A stretch of DNA of 21,993 nt from Spirochaetales bacterium (GTDB taxonomy: Bacteria > Spirochaetota > Spirochaetia > DSM-2461), in NCBI GenBank assembly GCA_002748225.1, contig PDRU01000077.1, positions 1-21,993 of the forward strand, read 5' to 3'. The notes under the pieces were generated by a model. That model was not told the origin of the DNA, made no database searches, and saw only the letters and a program-made list of their open reading frames with translations. A program made the position numbers and the translations under genes. Position 1 is the first letter of the stretch. Each line of letters opens with the position of its first letter. Shown here one piece after another: positions 14,155 through 21,700 of this stretch.

Positions 14155-14652
14155 TTGCCGGGAAGAAACATTATCACTGCTGTTATTATTTTATTGGCTC
14201 TGAGTGCCGGGTTATGTACATCCTGTACCACTATTCCTGAATCGGTCAGTTCCGAATGGACAGAAGCCATGTTCTTCAAAAATGCCCAGGAAGCCATGGA
14301 TAACAACAATTATGAACTGGCTACATACTATTACGAAGTGTACTCCATTCGGTATCCGGAGAACATTCAGAAAGGTATTGCGGCGGAATACGAAAAAGCG
14401 TTTATTAACTACAAAAGGGGCCGGGACAAAGCCGCCCGGGCCGGTTTTGAAGAAATTCTCCGGAAATACCGGGAAAGCCCCTACGCCATGCTCTACCCGC
14501 CCCGGTTCCAGCAGCTGTGCGAAACAGGTCTGCGGAATCTGGAGAAAAGAAAGAAAGTAGGCAGACGCCTGTTCTGGCGCATAAGAGAAAAAGAATGGGC
14601 CGATGAGCATGATGAAAAAATGGTTGATTCCGAAGAAAAAGAGTCTTCCTGA
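14155..14652 (+). CDS. Lipoprotein with TPR-like repeat (BamD-like)
   Basis: A 165-aa exported lipoprotein. The TTG at 14155 is preferred: GGGAG lies 8 nt upstream, and it gives a compact signal peptide (PGRNIITAVIILLALSAGLC) with candidate lipid-modified cysteines at 21 or 24. The ATG at 14122 has no RBS and would lie upstream of the likely transcription start. The mature part contains AMFFKNAQEAMDNNNYELAT followed by YYEVYSIRYPE and a second helical pair with AARAGFEEILRKYRESPYAM. This pattern is seen in TPR and BamD-type envelope lipoproteins. It ends in a highly charged tail. It is divergent from sodN and nearly touches the convergent vWA gene (3-bp gap). The exact role is unknown. Confidence 0.78.
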   Translation: MPGRNIITAVIILLALSAGLCTSCTTIPESVSSEWTEAMFFKNAQEAMDNNNYELATYYYEVYSIRYPENIQKGIAAEYEKAFINYKRGRDKAARAGFEEILRKYRESPYAMLYPPRFQQLCETGLRNLEKRKKVGRRLFWRIREKEWADEHDEKMVDSEEKESS

Positions 14653-14655
14653 TAT

Positions 14656-15852
14656 CTATTTGCTCAAATCATCCGGAAGCCGGATCGGATAAATGGAAAC
14701 TCCCAGGCGTGCTGCTTCATCTTCTACCATAGAGCGGGTAATGGCTCCCTGAGGTTCCGAATGCGGACCGGCATCTCCTATCTGGATAATCATCCGCTGG
14801 GGAGCTTCCCACTCAAACTCCGTCAGAGCTGAGTAGAGACCCTCGTAAACAGCTTCATCCAAATCCCTTCCTCCGGAAACTGTTACCCTTTCCAGCCGTG
14901 CCTGAAGCTCAATCAGCCTGTCGGTAAAACCGGAATGACGGGTCAGATAGGCTTCCTTATAGTCACGGTAAAGAACCAGCCCCACCCGGAAGGAATCAAA
15001 ATTTTCAACAGTACCGCTGATAAGAGGCACCAGGGAATCCTGAATAAATCCCACATCGTTTTTCATGCTGATCGTTGTATCCAGAACAAGCACGACATCA
15101 AGAGAGCCCTCTGCGCTGCCAATTATTTCAGCCACGCGGTCCAAAGCTTCTTCCACCCCCATAACAGGAACATCATCAAAACCCAGCAGTTTGGGAGCGG
15201 GAGGCGGCGGCAGAACTTTCTGATTCAGCAACACCGGATTATCCCGCCAGCGGCCGAGGTAATCAGCATACGGTTTTTCAAATGTGCGGATGTTCAGCCA
15301 CGTGCCCTGATGAACTTCCACCTGCCCTTCCCGGCTCCAGGGATAACCGTAAGTCAGCTGAAAAGGAATAAAAATTCGGAAAGCCGAACCGAAAACCTCA
15401 TTGGGTTCCGGCGTGGAATCGACCAGAAAAAACAATTCACGTTCCGATTCAAGGAACTTGCCGTCCAGTATACGCTTTTCATCTCCGTTAATATCGTTGT
15501 AGTCCCAGGCTCTGAACGCAAATGAATCAGACTTTTTTGAAGGGTCCGCGGAAGATTCTGTAATAAGTACGGACCCCAAACCCGGCTTATTCCGAACATA
15601 AAGCATCAGCCCGTCCATTCCGGGTGAAAATTCTATGTAGGCATCGCCCCCTTCACCAAGCAGAATTTCAAGCTCATCGGAGTAGAGGCTTCCGGTAAAA
15701 AACAGTAGAAATAGCGCGGCAAGCCAGATAAGACGGCGCACACGCCTGTACCTGAACACGGCGGGCTGCCCGCCGGCGCAGACATACTGAGAACCTTCCA
15801 AAGAGGAACTTCCGTCAGGTTTTTTCAGCTCGGATTTTCGACAATACTTCAC
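14656..15852 (-). CDS. Exported von Willebrand factor A (vWA) domain protein
   Basis: A protein of up to 398 aa. A hydrophobic signal or anchor (LIWLAALFLLFFTGSLYSDE) lies at residues 41-60, followed by a beta-rich region (60-215) and a Pro-rich spacer (LPPPPAPK). A vWA domain (about 250-395) comes last. Its MIDAS-like metal site reads DTTIS (D258, T260, S262), with D330 in SGGRDLDEAV and D360 in QIGDAGPH. Thr replaces the first Ser of the usual DxSxS. It probably mediates protein binding in the periplasm or on the envelope. The GTG at 15852 is 6 nt after a -10-like GATAAT, suggesting a leaderless mRNA. Later starts (TTG at residue 18, GTG at 32) would give a shorter, more typical signal peptide, but a hairpin sits directly before the latter. 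Confidence 0.85.
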   Translation of the reverse strand: MKYCRKSELKKPDGSSSLEGSQYVCAGGQPAVFRYRRVRRLIWLAALFLLFFTGSLYSDELEILLGEGGDAYIEFSPGMDGLMLYVRNKPGLGSVLITESSADPSKKSDSFAFRAWDYNDINGDEKRILDGKFLESERELFFLVDSTPEPNEVFGSAFRIFIPFQLTYGYPWSREGQVEVHQGTWLNIRTFEKPYADYLGRWRDNPVLLNQKVLPPPPAPKLLGFDDVPVMGVEEALDRVAEIIGSAEGSLDVVLVLDTTISMKNDVGFIQDSLVPLISGTVENFDSFRVGLVLYRDYKEAYLTRHSGFTDRLIELQARLERVTVSGGRDLDEAVYEGLYSALTEFEWEAPQRMIIQIGDAGPHSEPQGAITRSMVEDEAARLGVSIYPIRLPDDLSK

Positions 15853-15858
15853 TCCCCG

Positions 15859-15887
15859 ATTATCGGCTGAAATTCTTTTCCTGTTAG
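15859..15887 (-). promoter_or_regulatory. Possible promoter giving leaderless vWA mRNA
   Basis: On the minus strand CTAACA (15882-15887) lies 17 nt before GATAAT (15859-15864). The GTG start follows after only 6 nt (CGGGGA). Confidence 0.42.
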
Positions 15888-15922
15888 GAAGTTCCCCGGT
15901 CTAAAATTCCTCTGAACTCAAC

Positions 15923-16369
15923 TCAGTATACCGGAGCTTCAACGGCTTTTTTCTGCTTTCCGCTCTTTTTTTCAGCCGGCTCACCGGTATCTGCCCGGCT
16001 TTCCGCGGCGGCTGAATCAGCTTCATCTGTTTTACGGGACTGCGGATAGGCCCTGAACTCCACATGCTCACCGACAATATGGATTTTTGAGTGAGAAGTG
16101 CCTTCCTCGCTTTTCCACCGGTCCTGTTTAAGCCGCCCTACAACGCGGACCCCGCGGCCCTGATGCAGGTATTCGGCGCAGTTTTCCGCCAGACGCGACC
16201 AGGTTTCCACATCAAAGAAACTTACCTCTTCTCTCCGTTCGCCCTGGGTTTTGTAAAAGCGGTTGGATGCGACTGTAAACCGGCAGACGGCTGTACCCTG
16301 AGGAGTTTTACTCATAACAGGATCCTTAGTGAGATTTCCCTCCAGAATAACCGAATTCAGATTGTTCAT
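15923..16369 (-). CDS. ssb: Single-stranded DNA-binding protein
   Basis: It coats single-stranded DNA during replication and repair. The 148-aa protein starts MNNLNSVILEGNLTKDPV and continues with TAVCRFTVASNRFY, SFFDVETWSRLAENCAEYLH and GRGVRVVGRLKQDRW, the OB-fold of bacterial SSB (residues 1 to about 105). The rest is a Glu/Lys-rich disordered tail. The ATG at 16369 is chosen because AGGAGG lies 8 nt upstream. The longer in-frame ATG at 16393 would include that site. The tail ends KKAVEAPVY and lacks the usual acidic DDDIPF-type tip that recruits partner proteins. It lies downstream of manC on the same strand, with an 87-bp gap that contains a long inverted repeat over the RBS. Confidence 0.95.
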   Translation of the reverse strand: MNNLNSVILEGNLTKDPVMSKTPQGTAVCRFTVASNRFYKTQGERREEVSFFDVETWSRLAENCAEYLHQGRGVRVVGRLKQDRWKSEEGTSHSKIHIVGEHVEFRAYPQSRKTDEADSAAAESRADTGEPAEKKSGKQKKAVEAPVY

Positions 16370-16377
16370 GCTTTCTA

Positions 16378-16441
16378 CCTCCTGAAAACTCATTCACTGC
16401 TCTTAACCCCGCCATTGGCCTGAGGGCTTGAGTTTTCAGGA
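16378..16441 (-). promoter_or_regulatory. 13-bp inverted repeat masking the ssb ribosome-binding site
   Basis: TCCTGAAAACTCA (16441-16429 on the minus strand) is perfectly complementary to TGAGTTTTCAGGA (16392-16380) across a 36-nt loop. The last four paired bases, AGGA, are the first part of the ssb Shine-Dalgarno AGGAGG (16383-16378). A translational switch is inferred. Confidence 0.55.
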
Positions 16442-16456
16442 AAATTACCGCCTTCT

Positions 16457-17527
16457 TTACGGCTGCGCGTTTAAATCGGCCTCTGCGGCGTCTTTGACCA
16501 GCTGGCTCATTCCTTTCCGGCAGACCAGTATCCTGTTGTTCGCGGCAACTACAATCAGATCTTCCACACCGCAGAGAGCCACAGGAACATCGGAATACAC
16601 AAAATTTCCCTGTGAGCCAATGCTGTACACAGGCTGAGCGTTCGGCCCGTCCAGTTCCGATATAACATCCCAGCTTCCCACATCGTTCCAGCTGAAACAG
16701 GCCTTTATTACGCGGATACTCCGGCTTTTTTCCATAACGGCATAGTCAACAGAAATGGAAGGACAGGAAGAATAAAGACCTTCCAGTATTTCTGAAGGTT
16801 CATAGATAAGAACCCCGTCATCTTCACGCAGGGAAAACCACAATTCCGCCGGAGAAGAAAAAACCTCAGCCACCCCGGGGGCATGCAGAGCCAGTTCCGC
16901 CGTAAACACATCCGGGCGGTAGGTCAGCATACCGGAATTCCAGAAATACCGTCCCGAAGACACATAACTCTCAGCCGTATCCTTACCAGGTTTTTCCCGG
17001 AAAGAAAGTACGGGAAAAAGATCGCCGCTGCCCTCTCCCGCTTCAATGTATCCGTATCCGGTAGCCGGACCTCCGGGAACAATGCCGTAGAGCACCATAA
17101 AACCCGAGGCAGCCTCCCTGGAAGCCGTTTCAACGCATAACTTAAAGGCATCAAACGGCGAAATAAGGTGATCCGAGGCCATAACCAGTACACGTTCTTT
17201 CTCGCGCCCGTCCATCTGCATGCGGGCTGCGGCCAGGGCCAGAGCCGGGGCCGTATTCCGGGCTGCCGGTTCTGCCAGAATAATTAAACGGGAACGGTAT
17301 TGGGGCTCCACATCCCTGCATTCCTCCATGAGAGCCTCAACATGATTCTTATGCGTAACAACAATTACCTTTCCATCTATTCCTAACTGAAAAGCGCGTT
17401 CCAGAGCCTTCCTGAACAAAGTTTTTTTCCCGTCTAAACGCATAAACTGTTTTGGACGTTTACCGATAGAAGCAGGCCACAGCCGTGTGCCGGCACCTCC
17501 AGCCATTATAATGATATTTTCAACCAT
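16457..17527 (-). CDS. manC: Mannose-1-phosphate guanylyltransferase
   Basis: This enzyme makes GDP-mannose from mannose-1-phosphate and GTP, supplying mannose or derived sugars for surface glycans. The 356-aa protein has the nucleotidyltransferase motif MAGGAGTRLWPASIGKRPKQ (8-27), NTAPALALAAARM, ASDHLI, the GYGYIEAG loop, FREKPGKDTAESYV and FWNSGMLTY, all typical of the ManC class. It has no C-terminal isomerase domain, so it is monofunctional. The ATG at 17527 is used because GAGAGGA lies upstream, while the in-frame GTG at 17548 would overlap it. It is divergent from ilvE and is followed by ssb on the same strand. No other sugar genes are adjacent. Confidence 0.95.
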   Translation of the reverse strand: MVENIIIMAGGAGTRLWPASIGKRPKQFMRLDGKKTLFRKALERAFQLGIDGKVIVVTHKNHVEALMEECRDVEPQYRSRLIILAEPAARNTAPALALAAARMQMDGREKERVLVMASDHLISPFDAFKLCVETASREAASGFMVLYGIVPGGPATGYGYIEAGEGSGDLFPVLSFREKPGKDTAESYVSSGRYFWNSGMLTYRPDVFTAELALHAPGVAEVFSSPAELWFSLREDDGVLIYEPSEILEGLYSSCPSISVDYAVMEKSRSIRVIKACFSWNDVGSWDVISELDGPNAQPVYSIGSQGNFVYSDVPVALCGVEDLIVVAANNRILVCRKGMSQLVKDAAEADLNAQP

Positions 17528-17540
17528 TGCTTTTCCTCTC

Positions 17541-17569
17541 TCGACCACAAAACCATTTTCCCGTATGAT
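17541..17569 (+). promoter_or_regulatory. Probable promoter of ilvE
   Basis: TCGACC (17541-17546) lies 17 nt before TATGAT (17564-17569, 5 of 6 matches), giving a leader of about 24 nt with GTGGAGG before the ATG. A TATAGT at 17581-17586 is a second -10 candidate but would remove the RBS. Confidence 0.42.
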
Positions 17570-17599
17570 AGTTTAACCTGTATAGTGGAGGCATAAAAG

Positions 17600-18682
17600 A
17601 TGGCATTTAAACTTTCCCTTTACCCGTGGGTGCACATTGCCCACTTTGACGGAAAGCAATGGACAGAACAGTATGTGGAAAAAGACCACCTCACTCCAGA
17701 CGAAGAAGCAGCTCTTGATGAAAAAGAATATGCTGCTCTTACCGGAAAGCGCAACACTTTCACAGAGCTTCCCCTGATTAACTATTCAACTCAGTACGGA
17801 TTAAGCTGTTTTGAAGGAATGAAAGCGCTCCCGCAGAAAGACGGTTCGCTCAAAATGTTCCGGCCGGACCGGAACTGCGCCCGAATGGCAGCGTCAATGA
17901 AAGGTCTGCGCATGCCTCCTGTTGATGAAAAACTTCTCCTTAAAGGAATTCGGGAAAGTCTTTCCAGAAATGCCGCTCTGGGTTTTACCCCCAAATACAA
18001 TACAGAATGGGAAAAGGATACCTGGCAGAATGCCGCGTCCGTTTATATACGGCCGTTCACCTACTCAGAACCCGGCATTGGAGTTAATTTGTGCAAAAAT
18101 CCCTGGGTTATTACCGCGTTCACAACTGTGTCCGCCTACTTCACTCCCGGAGAAAACAAGGCTGTTACATCAACACGCGTCCGGGCCACCCCCGGAGGAA
18201 CCGGCTGGATTAAAACCTCCGCGAATTACGTTGCTTCCGCCCTGGCTAAAAATGAAGCCATAGATAACGGTTATATGGAAAGCATTTTCCTGGACGCGAA
18301 AACCGGCAAGAACGTGGAAGAGGGCTCTTCCTGTAACTTCTTTGCCGTTTTCCCCGGCAATATTCTTGTAACTCCCGCGCTTCATGACACTATTCTTCCC
18401 GGCATTACGAGGGAATCTGTCATTACTCTGGCCAGAGACAGAGGGCTGAAAGTGGAAGAAGCCGATCTTCCGATAGAAAAAGTAATTAATGAAGCGGAAG
18501 AATGCTTTGTAACGGGAACAGCTGCCGGCATTACACCTCTGGGCTCGGTAACCCACCAGGGCCGGGAACGGAAACTCTCCAGCATGAACGACAATTCCAC
18601 TGCCGTTTCACTGCTCAAGGAGCTCAAAGGCATACAGTACGGAGCTTTGGAAGACAAACACGGCTGGATGTATACGGTCTAA
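17600..18682 (+). CDS. ilvE: Branched-chain amino acid aminotransferase
   Basis: A fold-type IV pyridoxal-phosphate enzyme that interconverts leucine, isoleucine and valine with their 2-oxo acids. The 360-aa length is typical of the long BCAT class. Landmarks are YGLSCFEGMKA, the MFRPDRNCARM stretch, the PLP lysine K205 in GWIKTSANYVAS, EEGSSCNFFAVF, LPGITRESVITLARD and EECFVTGTAAGITPLGSV. It has a good RBS (GTGGAGG, 8 nt from the ATG). It is transcribed divergently from manC and converges on the large TPR gene, whose stop codon is only 22 bp away. In a host-associated spirochaete it may serve amino-acid breakdown as well as synthesis. Confidence 0.97.
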   Translation: MAFKLSLYPWVHIAHFDGKQWTEQYVEKDHLTPDEEAALDEKEYAALTGKRNTFTELPLINYSTQYGLSCFEGMKALPQKDGSLKMFRPDRNCARMAASMKGLRMPPVDEKLLLKGIRESLSRNAALGFTPKYNTEWEKDTWQNAASVYIRPFTYSEPGIGVNLCKNPWVITAFTTVSAYFTPGENKAVTSTRVRATPGGTGWIKTSANYVASALAKNEAIDNGYMESIFLDAKTGKNVEEGSSCNFFAVFPGNILVTPALHDTILPGITRESVITLARDRGLKVEEADLPIEKVINEAEECFVTGTAAGITPLGSVTHQGRERKLSSMNDNSTAVSLLKELKGIQYGALEDKHGWMYTV

Positions 18683-18704
18683 ACGGCACCGGAGAGCAGA
18701 ACAG

Positions 18705-21700
18705 TTATTCGAGGGATATCCCTGTAATATCAGAGGGGATATCCCTGTAAATATAATAACGGTCCTCACCCATTGGAGATTCCTCCAGTCCCAGAACTCT
18801 CAGACGGTTGCGGTAGGGGAAGGTTATTTTTTCTTTATAATCATTACGGCCGGCCGTTTCACTGTATTCCCGGATACGTTCGTCATCGCTGCCGCGTAAA
18901 TCCGAGGCGCCTCTTTCCATTAATCCATTCATGTCAGAGGTAATGGTATCCTGATATTCCGAGGCCATGGTAAAAGCACTCAGCGCGCCGCCGTAGTCTC
19001 CCCGCACACCGCCGCGGGCTGCTGAAAGCGCACGGCCTACCCCCAGATTATTCCAGGCAACAATGTAGCGCAGCAGCAGTTCTCTGTGCCCCTGTCTGTC
19101 ATAAGGATTCAGCAGACCGCCTGTTTTAAGCAGCTCCTCATCCAGCAGTTCCAGTGCACGGACATAGCGGTTCTGAGACGCCTCATAATCACCTCTTTCC
19201 AGAAGAACTGTGGCCAAAGCCAGCTGGGCGTTGTAATCGCTCTGAAGGTTCCGGGCCACACGGTAAAAATCAACCAGCGCGCCTTTCTGATTAAGAACAT
19301 AACGGGCATAAGCACGTCTGTAGAGAGCGTTATTCGGCAGCCGGGTTTCATTATTTTTTCCTCCGAAGAGAGCTTCGGCCTTAACATAATACTCTTCAGC
19401 CTGTTCAAGTTCCCGGCGGCGCTGACTGCCGGGCGCAAAAGATTCAGGTGTATCTGCCAGAGTAAAGACAAGGTCGGAAGAATGAACACCCTGATACAGG
19501 ATATCGCCCATTTCCAGATACAGTCTGCCGTAATCAGGAGAAGCACCCAGAATTTTCCGCTTACGGGCATCCTCATACAATCTGACCGCCTTGGAATAAT
19601 AATCCCAGGAAAGGTTATAAGCCTCAGAGGCGGATGATGAATTCTCCCTGAGAAGCTTAAACTGCCTGTAATACAGACGGCCCAGGCCGCCCTCACTGAG
19701 AATGCGCATTCTCAGATGTTTCCGATCCATTGATTCCATGGAATTCAGAACCACCAAAGCCCGTGTATAGGCTTCCATCTCCGCCCCAGGCTGACCGCCG
19801 ATCACATTGTAGTAAAGAGCATTGACAAAATGGGGCTCGGCAACAGACGAATCCGCCGAAAGCGCCAGATTAATGAAACGCCTGGATTCTTCTGTATTCC
19901 CCTGTGCCAGAAACCAGTTTCCAAGGTCGGCGTAAACTTCCGCAGCCAGAGCCGGTGTTTTGGTTTTTCCGGGAATCTCTTCGGCAAAAACGGGAAGCAG
20001 AGTCTGTATTTCATCGTGATTTTTCAGACGCAAATGATACCGCATCATGGACAGTATGGCTTCTTCATCATTGCGTGAGCTTTCCAGAACCTTAGCGTAA
20101 TAATACCGGGCCTCTTCATATTTAGAGGGATCATCTTCGGCCCAGCGGAGATAGACATTCCCTTTTGCCAGCAACAAGTCCCGCTCTTTCAATGTTCTGT
20201 TTAAGGGAGCATTATCCAGAACCGCTATGGCCTCTTCATACCGGCCCAGAACTTCTGATAAAAACTCGACATACTCCTGACGGGCTATTTCAGAACCGGG
20301 ATTCACTTCCAGATAACCGGCGTAAAATTCACTGGCCGCATCCCAGTGTTTGCGCCCGCGGAGGGCCCGGGCATAATCTATCCACCGTTGTTTTTCTTCC
20401 CATCCTTTCACCACAACAGGGGAACGGCTGACCCTTTCAGACCTGTCTTCGGCAGAAGAAAATAAAGGCCAGCCGTACCAGGCATCAAAAAACAGTTCTT
20501 TTGCGCCTGAAACATCATCTACAGCAACCCGTTCCAATCCTTCATTATAGAGCAAAGCCGCTTTTAAAGGACGGTAAACCCACATAAAACCTACAGCGGA
20601 TACTGTCCAGAAAACAGTAATAATAAGCAGAATAAGCCTTAGTACCGGCCAGCCTTCCCTGAACAGTCTGTAAGCCAGGGATGAGCGCCGTTTTTCCAGA
20701 GCCATTCCGGAATATTTTCCGTATGAACGGGGAAGACGAATGGTTCTCTTTGTAATTGATTTAAAACGGCCGGCCAATGCTTTGGGTGAAGCTCCACTTA
20801 TAAGACTGTCAATAAGAGTCTTCAGCTCTTCCGGCTCACGGCGTTTATCGGCCAGGAGTTCTTCAATGGCTATTTTCAGATTTCGGGGCAACAGGGCCAG
20901 AGTGGACAAAATGGCCTCAAGATCTTCATCTGAAAGAGAAAAGGGTCTTGGTCCTTCCTCAGAGTCGCTTTTTATAGACTCTTCCAGCTCTTCAAGCTCC
21001 TGTCCCAGGCTCTCGGTAATGCCTTCTTCCCCTTCGGTAAAGTTATACTGCTCACCAAAATCTTCTACAGAAAACTGGTCTATGTCCGACGCGGCGTCGG
21101 AGGCCGGCGCGGCATCTGTGTCAGGCAGATCATCTGTGCCGGGCAGATCATCTATGTCCGGCAGGCCGTCTATGTCCGGCAGGCCGTCTGTGTCCGGCGC
21201 GGCGTCGGAGGCCGGCGCGGCATCGGAGGCCGGCGCGGCAGCTGTGTCGGGCAGATCGTCTATTTCCGGCAGGCCGTCTGTTTCGGGCAGGTCTTCTATG
21301 TCCGGCAGATCCTCTGTGCCGGGCAGGCCGTCTGTATCCGGCAGGTCATCTATGTCCGGCAGGCCGTCTATGTCCGGCAGGCCGTCTGTGCCGGGCAGGT
21401 CGTCTATTTCCGGCAGGCCGTCTATTTCCGGCAGGCCGTCTGTGTCAGGCAGGCCATCTGTGCCGGGCAGGCCGTCTGTGTCCGGCAGACCGTCTGTGCC
21501 GGGCAGGCCGTCTATGTCCGGCAGGCCGTCTGTGCCGGGCAGGTCGTCTATTTCCGGCAGGCCGTCTGTGTCCGGCAGGCCGTCTATGTCCGGCAGGCCG
21601 TCTGTGCCGGGCAGGTCGTCTATTTCCGGCAGACCGTCTGTGTCCGGCAGGTCGTCTATGTCCGGCAGGCCGTCTGTATCCGGCAGGTCATCTATGTCCG

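Noticed and set aside
14935..15525. 196-codon plus-strand open frame
   Set aside because: It is antisense to the vWA protein gene, with no motif or RBS.
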